Of a stretch of 8,554 nucleotides of DNA, positions 1 through 7,642 are shown one piece after another. Numbering within the stretch: the stretch's first letter is position 1; the number at the start of each line of letters is the position of its first letter. The stretch is from an uncultured Methylobacter sp. (lineage in GTDB: Bacteria; Pseudomonadota; Gammaproteobacteria; Methylococcales; Methylomonadaceae), in NCBI GenBank assembly GCA_903831545.1, contig CAIKYI010000109.1, positions 1 through 8,554 on the forward strand, written 5' to 3'. The position numbers were made by a program, and so were the translations under genes. The notes under the pieces were generated by a model. The model ran no database searches and was not told where the DNA came from. It worked only from the letters and a program-made list of their open reading frames with translations.

Positions 1-2
1 CA

Positions 3-527
<525 letters not shown>

Positions 528-536
528 AAGTGATTT

Positions 537-1056
<520 letters not shown>

Positions 1057-1096
1057 TTTCTGCGGGGCACCACCAAGATGGTTAAGGCGATAAAGC

Positions 1097-1867
1097 TTAG
1101 GATTTAAACCAATCAAGACTATTCGATGTAATACCAACAGGTTTGTATTCTGCCCCGACCCATCCTGTATATGCTGAATTATCGATAACTGAAAAAAGAC
1201 GGTTAAAGTCAATTTGACCCGTGCCGGGTTGCCCGCGTCCGGGGCAGTCGGCAAACTGAATATGGCCGATTTTATCGGCATATTCTTTAATAAACGTTTC
1301 CAGCTTCTCGCCCATCATTTGCATGTGGTAAATGTCGTACTGCATCCTCAGTTGAGGTTGCTTAAGTTGTGTCAAGACTTCGAGCATTTGCGCTCCGCTA
1401 TGAATAATAAATCCTGGCATATCATGGGTATTGATCGCTTCAAATACGGTTTTGATGTCTAGCGGTGAAAAGGCCTCTACCGCTAAATAGAGGTTTTCTT
1501 TAAAAGTTTCCAGATAAGCATTGAAATGCCTGCTATCAAGACAACGTCCAGGCAGGACATTGATAACTTCCGGTTTTAAAAGTTCCGCATAAGCTAGGGT
1601 TTGGACTAGTGCCTGTTTAAACTGATTCTGCTTGTCAGGTACGCAAGCTAGTCCCTCACCACCCTTTAGCAAATCGGCCGCACCTACATTAAACAAAACC
1701 AGTTTTAAGTTATGTTGTTTCAGCTTGTCTTTTATGGCGCAGGCGGTTAACTCGTAAGGAAATTGAAGTTCAACGCCTTTAAAGCCTGCTTGTCTGGCGG
1801 CTTCGAACCGGTCAATGAGAGGTAGTTCGGTAAATAACAGACTTAGGTTAGCGGTAAAGTTAAGCAT
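1097..1867 (-). CDS. hyi: Hydroxypyruvate isomerase family protein (Hyi)
   Basis: Xylose-isomerase-like TIM-barrel protein expected to interconvert hydroxypyruvate and tartronate semialdehyde in the cytoplasm. Its 256 residues compare with 258 in E. coli Hyi. The N-terminus FTANLSLLFTELPLIDRF (4-21) followed by GFKGVELQFPYE (28-39) is characteristic. Probable metal and catalytic positions by family alignment: Glu143 (FEAINTHDMPG), Asp178 (QYDIYHMQ), Gln204 (GHIQFADCPGRGQPGTG) and Glu240 (GAEYKP). The ATG overlaps the stop of glxR by one base (TGATG), so the two genes are probably translationally coupled. They form one minus-strand operon converging on the ferredoxins across a 40-nt gap, in which I find no convincing terminator. 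Other members of this superfamily act on different sugars or acids, so the exact substrate is inferred from motifs and the glxR neighbour. Confidence 0.9.
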   Translation of the reverse strand: MLNFTANLSLLFTELPLIDRFEAARQAGFKGVELQFPYELTACAIKDKLKQHNLKLVLFNVGAADLLKGGEGLACVPDKQNQFKQALVQTLAYAELLKPEVINVLPGRCLDSRHFNAYLETFKENLYLAVEAFSPLDIKTVFEAINTHDMPGFIIHSGAQMLEVLTQLKQPQLRMQYDIYHMQMMGEKLETFIKEYADKIGHIQFADCPGRGQPGTGQIDFNRLFSVIDNSAYTGWVGAEYKPVGITSNSLDWFKS

Positions 1868-2745
1868 CAGTTTTTAGTAAACAGTTTGATTAAAGTAGCG
1901 GGGTCCTGCTCCAGATAACCGGATTTCCCGTGCAATTGCATAAGTTGAGCGGCTAGAGCAGACATAGGGATGGCATTGCCCTGTTGGCTGGATAAATCAA
2001 GTGCCAGGTTTAAATCTTTCAAGAGTGTTTTAACCCGCCATTTAACAGGCTCAAAGGATTCGTTTGCCATTTGGGTGCCGACAATTTGTAAGGGTTTGGA
2101 ATCGGCAAAGCCACCGGCAAGCGCGGCAGGTATTTGCTTTGCCTCAACGCCAGACTGTTTGGCGAGCGCCATCATTTCTGCGATAACCATTACATTGCAA
2201 CTGACGATCATCTGGTTGCAGATTTTAGTGATTTGGCCGCAGCCAATCTCGCCCATGTGCGTCAATTGTTGATAGAGCGGCGCCAGTACGATTCGTGCCA
2301 TTTCAATGTTTTTTAAATTGCCCCCGGCCATAATTGCCAGCGTGCCTTGCTCAGCTCCGGCAACTCCACCAGAAACGGGGGCATCGACCCAGTCCATGTC
2401 ACATTGCTCGTGTAACAATGTGGCTAATTGCCGCGTGGTTTCGGGATGGATGCTGGATAAATCAATGAGTAACTGTCCTCTCTTGCCGCTTAAGGCAATC
2501 TCTTTGCGAACAATCGCGTCTACAACAGCCGTATCTGCCAGGCACAAAATAATAACCTCGGAGTTTTGGATAAGTTCACTGATGGAATCGCAGGCATTTG
2601 CACCGGCATGAGTCAGTGCTTGAAGTTTTTCAGGGCTTCGGTTCCAGACATTTAGCTTAAAGCCGGCATCTAGCAAGCGCAAACTCATGGGCTTGCCCAT
2701 TAAGCCAATACCGATGAAACCGAGAGTAGGTTTTTTAATTGTCAT
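1867..2745 (-). CDS. glxR: 2-hydroxy-3-oxopropionate (tartronate semialdehyde) reductase
   Basis: Beta-hydroxyacid dehydrogenase that should reduce tartronate semialdehyde to D-glycerate with NAD(P)H. The 292-residue length is normal. Rossmann dinucleotide motif GFIGIGLMGKPM at residues 9-20; cofactor strand NVWNRSPEK (32-40) with Asn-Arg-Ser, which in this family often goes with NADPH preference; substrate loop DAPVSGGVAGAEQGTL (121-136); catalytic GCGQITKICNQ (168-178) with Lys174 and Asn177; C-terminal KDLNLALD at 243-250. First gene of a two-gene minus-strand operon with hyi, their codons overlapping by one base. The ATG has no clear Shine-Dalgarno sequence. Upstream, a weak promoter may lie around 2789-2819 (AATAAT and CAGACA on the minus strand, spacing 19). 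A generic 3-hydroxyisobutyrate dehydrogenase-like role is possible, but the hyi partner favours glyoxylate/glycerate metabolism. Confidence 0.88.
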   Translation of the reverse strand: MTIKKPTLGFIGIGLMGKPMSLRLLDAGFKLNVWNRSPEKLQALTHAGANACDSISELIQNSEVIILCLADTAVVDAIVRKEIALSGKRGQLLIDLSSIHPETTRQLATLLHEQCDMDWVDAPVSGGVAGAEQGTLAIMAGGNLKNIEMARIVLAPLYQQLTHMGEIGCGQITKICNQMIVSCNVMVIAEMMALAKQSGVEAKQIPAALAGGFADSKPLQIVGTQMANESFEPVKWRVKTLLKDLNLALDLSSQQGNAIPMSALAAQLMQLHGKSGYLEQDPATLIKLFTKN

Positions 2746-2838
2746 GTTTTTTAATTGAAAGAGTGGAATGTCTACGAAAATACGAAAAATTATTTATTCA
2801 CAACAAAGCGCTCTGTCTGCTTTATTATCGAGTTTAAT

Positions 2839-2860
2839 TGCATCCGCTTAAATAGATGCA
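2839..2860. repeat. Inverted repeat TGCATC-N10-GATGCA over the efpL promoter
   Basis: Six-base perfect arms (2839-2844 and 2855-2860) flank the expected -35 region and end 8 nt before the -10 box. The placement fits a repressor or activator operator, but arms this short can arise by chance. Function is inferred from position only. Confidence 0.35.
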
Positions 2861-2874
2861 TTCTACGATATAAT
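2847..2874 (+). promoter_or_regulatory. Sigma70-type promoter for efpL-rlmG
   Basis: A perfect -10 box TATAAT lies at 2869-2874. The best -35 is poor: CTTAAA at 2847-2852, 16-nt spacer. Transcription would start near 2881 and give a leader of about 75 nt before the GTG of efpL. The strong -10 with weak -35 and an overlapping inverted repeat would fit an activator-assisted promoter (inference). Confidence 0.55.
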
Positions 2875-2944
2875 GGCATTTTTGGGGCGGCTTAGGTCGT
2901 CTGATATCCGCACTTGCAGCATTTTGCCGGCAAGTTTAATCGAG

Positions 2945-2950
2945 AGGAGG
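2945..2950 (+). promoter_or_regulatory. Strong Shine-Dalgarno fixing the GTG start of efpL
   Basis: AGGAGG, 5 nt before GTG at 2956. It decides against the upstream ATG at 2914, which would place this ribosome site inside the coding region. Confidence 0.9.
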
Positions 2951-2955
2951 TTTAC

Positions 2956-3522
2956 GTGGCAAAGGCTAGTGATTTAAAAAGAGGGATGGTGGTCGAAATA
3001 AATGGCATACCGCATGCGGTCAAGCAGGTTGACGCTAAAAGCCCGTCATCTCGTGGCGCGTCAACCTTGTACAAAATTCGATTCACCAATCTTAAAACCG
3101 GCCAGAAACTGGATGAGTCGTTAAAAGGCGATGATTTTTTTAAAGATGCCGATTTAGTGCGTGCCAAAGTACAATTTTCTTATGTAGACGGCGATAATTA
3201 TATTTTCATGAATATGGAAGATTATACCCAATACAGTTTGAGTCGAGAGGATCTGGAAGAGCAAGTCGAGTATTTAACCGAAGGGCTTGAAGGGATCGTT
3301 GCTTTATTGGTTGATGATGGGGTATTGGGTATTGAATTACCCAGTTCTGTGGTGTTGGCAATTGTTGAAACGGCCCCTGCCATTAAAGGTGCAACTGCCT
3401 CAGGTCGGACTAAAACAGCCCGATTGACTACCGGTTTGGAGGTTCAGGTTCCTGAGTATCTCGAGCCTGAGGAGTTGGTGAAGATTAATACCGACACCGG
3501 AAAATTCATGTCACGCGCCTGA
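2956..3522 (+). CDS. efpL: Elongation factor P-like protein EfpL (YeiP)
   Basis: Paralogue of translation elongation factor P that binds stalled ribosomes and helps peptide bonds form at polyproline-type sequences. From the GTG at 2956 the protein has 188 residues, close to E. coli YeiP/EfpL (190). Three-domain EF-P fold: KOW-like domain I (about 1-65), OB domains II and III to the end (VEVQVP-type C-terminus seen as TTGLEVQVPEYLEPEELVKI). The tip of the domain I loop reads SPSSRGAST with Arg33, the same residue and position as in E. coli EfpL, in place of the modifiable Lys of classical EF-P. That distinguishes it from efp and implies no lysylation of the tip. The start is set by a near-perfect AGGAGG; the 14 extra residues of a reading from 2914 do not fit the family. 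rlmG follows after 6 nt, so both are probably one transcript. Confidence 0.93.
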   Translation: MAKASDLKRGMVVEINGIPHAVKQVDAKSPSSRGASTLYKIRFTNLKTGQKLDESLKGDDFFKDADLVRAKVQFSYVDGDNYIFMNMEDYTQYSLSREDLEEQVEYLTEGLEGIVALLVDDGVLGIELPSSVVLAIVETAPAIKGATASGRTKTARLTTGLEVQVPEYLEPEELVKINTDTGKFMSRA

Positions 3523-3528
3523 ATATCG

Positions 3529-4680
3529 ATGTCAAATCGATTAATGGTTGCTCAAGGCACGTTTGAGCTTAATCGTCTGCCTAAACGACCGCGTGAATTA
3601 CTGCTAGCCTGGGATGCCGCAGATGAATATCTGCTTAATACGTTTGCAGAGCAGCTAATCCAGGTAGATGCAGCCTCAACTGTTGTTCGGGTATTAATCG
3701 TGAATGACAGTTTTGGCGCTTTGGCTGTGGCATTAAGTGCTTACCGGCCTTGTGTTGTATCAGATTCTTATTTATCACAGCAGGCGACACGGCAAAATCT
3801 TGCTGCGAACCACTTGCCTGAACATAGCGTCAACTTGTTGACCAGTCTTGACCCGCTTGAGGGGGTATTTGACATAGTGTTGATTAAGGTGCCTAAGACC
3901 CTGGCGTTGCTGGAAGACCAGTTAATTCGTTTACGACCGCATTTGACGCTAGCAACAAAAATTATACTGGCAGGTATGATTAAAACCATGCCGCCTTCAG
4001 TTTGGAAGTTGCTTGAGCGTTTGGTTGGGCCTACGACAACTTCGTTGGCAAAAAAGAAGGCGCGGCTGATTTTTGCAACGCTTGAACCGGAGTTGATGGT
4101 TGCGGCTAATCCCTATCCGGTTTGTTACCGGCTTGAAAATACCGAATATCTGATCAGCAACCATGCCAATGTCTTTTCGCGTGACAGTCTTGATATTGGA
4201 ACGCGTTTTTTTCTGCAGCATCTTCCTGTCAGGCAAGACGCTTGCGACATTTTTGACTTGGGTTGTGGTAATGGTCTGGTCGGTTTAATTGCCGCAGAAC
4301 GTTGTCCTTCAGCCGTTGTGCATTTTATTGATGAATCTTTTATGGCGGTGGCCTCGGCCCGGGATAATTTTAATCGTGCATTTACCGGGCAGCGCCAGGC
4401 GACTTTTTGTGTGGGTGATGGCTTGATGGATGTCGTTTCCAACTCTGCTGATTTGATCCTTTGTAATCCTCCGTTTCATCAACAAAATACAATAGGTGAT
4501 CAAATTGCCGTCAGTTTATTTAAACAGTCGCTAAGGGTATTACGCAAAGGTGGCGAAATATGGGTGATTGGTAATCGGCATCTGGGCTATCAGAACTACC
4601 TTGACAGGTTGTTTGGAGCGCATACAGTTATCGCGGTTAATTCAAAATTTATTATTATGAAAGCTTGGCGGACAGGTTAA
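3529..4680 (+). CDS. rlmG: 23S rRNA (guanine-1835-N2)-methyltransferase RlmG
   Basis: SAM-dependent enzyme expected to make m2G1835 in 23S rRNA. The 383 residues match E. coli RlmG (378) and show the two-domain layout: a degenerate N-terminal methyltransferase-like domain (about 1-190, with LLLAWDAADEYLL at 24-36) and an active C-terminal Rossmann domain. SAM motif DLGCGNG at 243-249, acidic motif HFIDES (265-270), and catalytic NPPFHQQN at 313-320. The NPPFHQQ form and the C-terminal block from GNRHLGYQNYLDRLFG (348-363) to NSKFIIMKAW separate RlmG from its relative RsmC. Starts at ATG 3529 or possibly ATG 3544; neither has a clear Shine-Dalgarno sequence. At 6 nt after efpL, coupled translation from the upstream gene is likely and suits a joint translation role. 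Confidence 0.92.
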   Translation: MSNRLMVAQGTFELNRLPKRPRELLLAWDAADEYLLNTFAEQLIQVDAASTVVRVLIVNDSFGALAVALSAYRPCVVSDSYLSQQATRQNLAANHLPEHSVNLLTSLDPLEGVFDIVLIKVPKTLALLEDQLIRLRPHLTLATKIILAGMIKTMPPSVWKLLERLVGPTTTSLAKKKARLIFATLEPELMVAANPYPVCYRLENTEYLISNHANVFSRDSLDIGTRFFLQHLPVRQDACDIFDLGCGNGLVGLIAAERCPSAVVHFIDESFMAVASARDNFNRAFTGQRQATFCVGDGLMDVVSNSADLILCNPPFHQQNTIGDQIAVSLFKQSLRVLRKGGEIWVIGNRHLGYQNYLDRLFGAHTVIAVNSKFIIMKAWRTG

Positions 4681-4706
4681 AAGTCAGAAAAATCAGAAAA
4701 TCGGGC

Positions 4707-4740
4707 AAAAAAAACTCGCGATGTGACTACATCGGGAGTT
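4707..4740 (-). terminator. Intrinsic terminator of the 50-codon gene
   Basis: On the minus strand, a stem formed by AACTCCCGATGT and ACATCGCGAGTT (12 pairs with one G-G mismatch, loop AGTC) runs directly into a tract of eight T. Polarity and position, 54 nt past the stop of the small minus-strand gene, fit a rho-independent terminator for that gene. The stem could also slow transcription arriving from rlmG, but there is no T tract on that strand. Confidence 0.85.
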
Positions 4741-4746
4741 AAAAGA

Positions 4747-4766
4747 CAAACAGGAGAGACTGTTTG
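4747..4766. repeat. Small hairpin between the small gene and its terminator
   Basis: CAAACAG and CTGTTTG form a perfect 7-bp stem around a 6-nt purine loop (GAGAGA on the + strand). It lies in the 3' untranslated part of the minus-strand small gene and just after the rlmG stop. It may stabilise either transcript's end; the function is unknown. Confidence 0.4.
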
Positions 4767-4794
4767 ATGAATGTACTACGGGGTGACAAGAATT

Positions 4795-4947
4795 TTAGCC
4801 AAGTAACCTGCGGCTGACACTGATATTGCTGAAGATGGCAGCAGTTGCAAACATAATTGTTGAAACAATGAACTCGCCGGAAATAAAGCCCAGAATACCA
4901 ACGCTAAACATTAGCCCTATAAGAATATCTCTTTGAAAATCAGTCAT
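4795..4947 (-). CDS. Small hydrophobic membrane protein, 50 residues
   Basis: I do not recognise a named family. The 50-residue product starts MTDFQRDILIGLMF and ends SVSRRLLG. It has two likely membrane segments, about residues 7-22 (DILIGLMFSVGILGFI) and 25-43 (EFIVSTIMFATAAIFSNIS), separated by a short SGE turn, with a basic SRR tail that would keep the C-terminus in the cytoplasm. A hairpin inner-membrane protein is the best description. Support for a real gene: AAGGAG 7 nt before the ATG, a promoter-like pair at 4995-5023, and a strong terminator at 4707-4740, together making a complete single-gene unit. It converges on rlmG. Possible roles for such proteins include regulation of a membrane complex or a stress response, but nothing in the window says which. 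Confidence 0.75.
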   Translation of the reverse strand: MTDFQRDILIGLMFSVGILGFISGEFIVSTIMFATAAIFSNISVSRRLLG

Positions 4948-4954
4948 TTTAAAG

Positions 4955-4960
4955 CTCCTT
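4955..4960 (-). promoter_or_regulatory. Shine-Dalgarno of the 50-codon gene
   Basis: AAGGAG on the minus strand, 7 nt before the ATG at 4947. One of the best ribosome sites in the window and a main reason to accept this small gene. Confidence 0.8.
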
Positions 4961-4994
4961 TGCTATGTTGTGGTAGGTCATTTACCTTGGCTCT

Positions 4995-5023
4995 ACTATA
5001 CTTATGTACTTAATGGTTAACAA
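4995..5023 (-). promoter_or_regulatory. Sigma70-like promoter for the small membrane protein
   Basis: On the minus strand, -35 TTGTTA (5018-5023, four of six consensus bases) and -10 TATAGT (4995-5000, five of six) are 17 nt apart, the optimal spacing. Transcription would start near 4988, leaving a leader of about 40 nt with the AAGGAG site. Confidence 0.55.
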
Positions 5024-5157
5024 TACCAGTAAATATTGATTAATAGTTTCTTTAATGGAAATATTAATACCGGTTTCTAATTTTTTCTACCATAATACAT
5101 GATAATTTCCGGTAGATTTTGCAGGCAACAGAATCACTTAAAACGTTATTTTGTTGA

Positions 5158-5171
5158 TTTATTGCAATAAA
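5158..5171. promoter_or_regulatory. Perfect 14-bp palindrome TTTATTGCAATAAA, possible operator
   Basis: A gapless palindrome whose centre lies about 54 nt before the predicted glgX transcription start and 12 nt before the -35 box. That is a usual place for a dimeric activator. No regulator family is recognised from the motif. In AT-rich DNA such a palindrome can occur by chance about once in a window this long, so confidence is modest. Confidence 0.35.
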
Positions 5172-5183
5172 CTTTTATTTCCT

Positions 5184-5212
5184 TTGCCTTGAGGACCTTG
5201 GCTTTGGATAAT
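5184..5212 (+). promoter_or_regulatory. Sigma70-like promoter for glgX
   Basis: -35 TTGCCT (5184-5189, four of six) and -10 GATAAT (5207-5212, five of six) with a 17-nt spacer. Transcription would start near 5219, giving a leader of about 80 nt. Confidence 0.5.
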
Positions 5213-5241
5213 AGCACCTAAGAGTTTTTGTTTTTAGATGG

Positions 5242-5284
5242 AAATAATCCAAATTATTTAATTGAGCTTTTTTCTTTAAAAAGC
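5242..5284 (+). repeat. Two adjacent hairpins in the glgX leader
   Basis: AAATAAT-CCAA-ATTATTT (5242-5259, perfect 7-bp stem) is followed by GCTTTTT-TCTTT-AAAAAGC (5266-5284, perfect 7-bp stem). The second ends 7 nt before the Shine-Dalgarno sequence. Both stems are almost all A-U and weak, so they could act as a temperature- or factor-dependent structure, or merely reflect base composition. Confidence 0.35.
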
Positions 5285-5297
5285 GTGAGTTGAGGAT

Positions 5298-7400
5298 ATG
5301 CAAAAAAAAGAATACCCGTTACAGCCAGGAAATCCTTATCCTGCTGGTTCAAGTACTAAAAATAAGGGCGTTAATTTTTCCATTTTCAGTCGTTATGCGA
5401 CTCATGTGGAGCTTTTGCTTTTTAGTACGTCAGATTGTGATGAACCCTTTCAAGTCATAGCCTTAAAGAAAGAAATTAATCGCACGTTTTTTTCCTGGCA
5501 CGTATATGTTACTGGGTTGCCTGCTGGCACATGGTATGCCTGGCGTATGGATGGACCCAATCAAATCCGTGAAGCAGGTTTGCATTTTGACAGGGACAAA
5601 CAGCTGATTGATCCCTGGTCACGGGCAATTAGCGACAAACGTTGGAGTCGCAAAGCGGCATGTATTCCGGGTGATAATAAGCTGAATGCCATGCGCTGTG
5701 TTGTGGTTAATGATCGTTATGATTGGGAAGGCGATGTGCCGTTGCGTATTCGTAGCGAAAGAGCCATTGTTTATGAATTGCATGTTGGCGGTTTTACCAA
5801 ACATGCTTCTTCAAATGTCACTAATCCGGGTACATTTTCAGGTTTGATTGAAAAAATTCCTTATCTGCAAAAACTCGGTATTACCCATGTAGAGCTTCTC
5901 CCTGTCATGGCTTTTGATGAGCAGGATGTCCCTCAATACACTGCCGATTTGGGACTGAAAAATTATTGGGGATACAGCACGCACAGTTTTTTCAGTCCGC
6001 ATCCAGGTTACTGCGTCACTCCGGAACAGGGTACTCATGTCAGGGAATTTCGTGATCTGGTTAAAGCCCTGCATCAAGCCGGCATCGGCGTGATTATGGA
6101 TGTGGTGTTTAACCACACATCCGAGGCTGGCGGAGATGGTCCTATAATCAATTTCAGGGGGATAGGTGATGATATTTTTTATCATCATGACAAGCACGAC
6201 AAAAGCATTTTTCATGACTATACCGGCTGTGGTAACACGGTAAATGCCAATCACCCGTTGGTTGCAAACTTTATTATCACCTGCCTGGAATATTGGGTCA
6301 GAGAAATGCATGTTGACGGATTTCGCTTCGATCTGGCCAGCGCCCTGGCGCGAGGTGAGAACGGTGAAGTTTTGCAAGATCCTCCCTTGCTCTGGGCTAT
6401 CGAGCTTTCAGAGCAGCTAGCCAAAACCAAACTGATTGCAGAGGCTTGGGATGCAACGGGTTTATATCAGGTTGGCAGTTTTCCCGGTTACCGCTGGGCG
6501 GAATGGAATGGAAGATATCGGGATGTTATCCGGCGCTTTGTGCGTGGCGATCAGGGCTTGGTTAGCGAGCTTGCAACCCGCCTTTGTGGCAGTAACGATT
6601 TGTATGAATATAACGGTCGTTTACCGATAAACAGCATTAATTTTGTAACTTGTCATGATGGCTTTACCTTGTATGATTTGTTTAGTTATAACGAAAAACA
6701 TAATTATGCTAATGGCGAGCATAATCGGGATGGCTGTAGTAATAATCTAAGTTTTAATTGTGGGGTTGAGGGTGAAACACAGGATTTAAATATTTTGGCG
6801 CTACGTAGGAAGCAGATAAAAAATGTGTTCTCTATGTTGTTGCTTAGCCAGGGAGTACCCATGTTACTTGCTGGCGACGAGTTATTAAACAGCCAGTCCG
6901 GCAACAACAATTGCTACTGCCAGGATAATGAATTGTCTTGGGTAGACTGGAGTATGAACGAGCAAAAGTCTGATATGTTGCGTTTTGTCCAGCTTATGAT
7001 AGCGTTACGCAAAAGACATCCATCAATTATGCGGCGACGTTTTTTGACTGGAAAGCTTTTAGATGATAGGGGTATCCACGAAATACAATGGCATGGTGCT
7101 GAACTTGACAAGCCATTGTGGGATGATCCTGAAACCAAGGTTCTGGCTTTTACTCTGGCAGGCACCGATGCTACGGAAGCGGATTTGCATGTGGTCATGA
7201 ACATGGCTGAGCAGGCAGTGACGATTGAACTGCCAGTTATTGCCCATCGTCGCTGGTGTCTTGCGTTGGATACGTCGCTAAAATCCCCGTACGATGTTTT
7301 ACTGCCACAAGACCAAAAATTAATGGCTGACGATTTTTATTTGGTTACCAGTCGATCTGTAGCGATTTTTGAGAATGTTTGTCTTCTAAATACCAAATAA
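5298..7400 (+). CDS. glgX: Glycogen debranching enzyme GlgX (GH13)
   Basis: Hydrolyses alpha-1,6 branch linkages of glycogen, usually after phosphorylase has shortened the outer chains. The 700 residues fit the GlgX/TreX-type length. An N-terminal CBM48 domain (about 11-105, opening PGNPYPAGSSTKNKGVNFSIFS) precedes the GH13 barrel. All four GH13 regions are visible: VIMDVVFNHT (265-274), DGFRFDLAS (340-348) with nucleophile Asp345, LIAEAWD (379-385) with acid/base Glu382, and NFVTCHDG (448-455) with stabiliser Asp454. YELHVGGFT (159-167) and NYWGYSTHSFFSPHPGY (from 222) are also typical. A beta-sandwich C-domain follows from about 580. ATG 5298 is the only possible start, because TGA lies in frame at 5286. 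The core GAGGA of the ribosome site is only 1 nt from it, an unusually short spacing. It heads a glucan locus with DUF4912 and GH57 genes downstream. Confidence 0.96.
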   Translation: MQKKEYPLQPGNPYPAGSSTKNKGVNFSIFSRYATHVELLLFSTSDCDEPFQVIALKKEINRTFFSWHVYVTGLPAGTWYAWRMDGPNQIREAGLHFDRDKQLIDPWSRAISDKRWSRKAACIPGDNKLNAMRCVVVNDRYDWEGDVPLRIRSERAIVYELHVGGFTKHASSNVTNPGTFSGLIEKIPYLQKLGITHVELLPVMAFDEQDVPQYTADLGLKNYWGYSTHSFFSPHPGYCVTPEQGTHVREFRDLVKALHQAGIGVIMDVVFNHTSEAGGDGPIINFRGIGDDIFYHHDKHDKSIFHDYTGCGNTVNANHPLVANFIITCLEYWVREMHVDGFRFDLASALARGENGEVLQDPPLLWAIELSEQLAKTKLIAEAWDATGLYQVGSFPGYRWAEWNGRYRDVIRRFVRGDQGLVSELATRLCGSNDLYEYNGRLPINSINFVTCHDGFTLYDLFSYNEKHNYANGEHNRDGCSNNLSFNCGVEGETQDLNILALRRKQIKNVFSMLLLSQGVPMLLAGDELLNSQSGNNNCYCQDNELSWVDWSMNEQKSDMLRFVQLMIALRKRHPSIMRRRFLTGKLLDDRGIHEIQWHGAELDKPLWDDPETKVLAFTLAGTDATEADLHVVMNMAEQAVTIELPVIAHRRWCLALDTSLKSPYDVLLPQDQKLMADDFYLVTSRSVAIFENVCLLNTK

Positions 7401-7579
7401 GGCGAGACTTAAAATCACACTCAATTTTTTTTTGTAAATAAAAAGTTTCTGCATATTGGCTGTAAGCAAATATTATGACGTAGCAATGACTATAGCCTTA
7501 ATGAAAGCGGCTGACAGTACTAGACCCTTCAGAGTTAACTACGTATACTTGCTGCAACCGGCTTTACTATGTTTTTTAA

Positions 7580-7620
7580 AAACACCAAAAGGAAGGGGGG
7601 CTTCGATTATTGAAGTGTTT
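7580..7620 (+). repeat. Nested stem with purine-rich internal bulge
   Basis: AAACA (7580-7584) pairs with TGTTT (7616-7620), and inside it CTTCGA (7601-7606) pairs with TTGAAG (7610-7615, one G-U pair) around TTA. The two stems would stack on the 3' side, leaving a 16-nt purine-rich bulge with AAGGAAGGGGGG on the 5' side. It does not match a riboswitch class I know. It could be a protein-binding or small-RNA-binding site, or coincidence. Confidence 0.3.
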
Positions 7621-7642
7621 GGATAAAATTTAGATTAAGGCG

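Larger units (their letters stand above)
5024..5297 (+). other. AT-rich leader region upstream of glgX
   Basis: Noncoding stretch between the promoter of the small minus-strand gene and glgX. It holds TACCGG (5068-5073) and its inverted copy CCGGTA at 5109-5114, a perfect 14-bp palindrome, a promoter candidate and two AT-rich hairpins (5242-5259 and 5266-5284), annotated separately. No reading frame of convincing length was found here on the + strand. Confidence 0.6.

Noticed and set aside
1057..1096. Bidirectional terminator between the second ferredoxin and hyi
   Set aside because: Only very short pairings (for example ACC with GGT) are visible, and there is no T tract on either strand.
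2914..2955. Upstream ATG start for efpL
   Set aside because: The AGGAGG at 2945-2950 would fall inside the gene, and the GTG at 2956 gives the family N-terminus with Arg at position 33.
5838..6377. 179-codon minus-strand frame opposite glgX
   Set aside because: It is antisense to the conserved GH13 catalytic regions, and its product is not protein-like in composition. Its length follows from the codon usage of glgX.
7425..7433. T9 tract after glgX as a terminator
   Set aside because: No stable GC-containing stem precedes it, so it does not meet the usual form of an intrinsic terminator.
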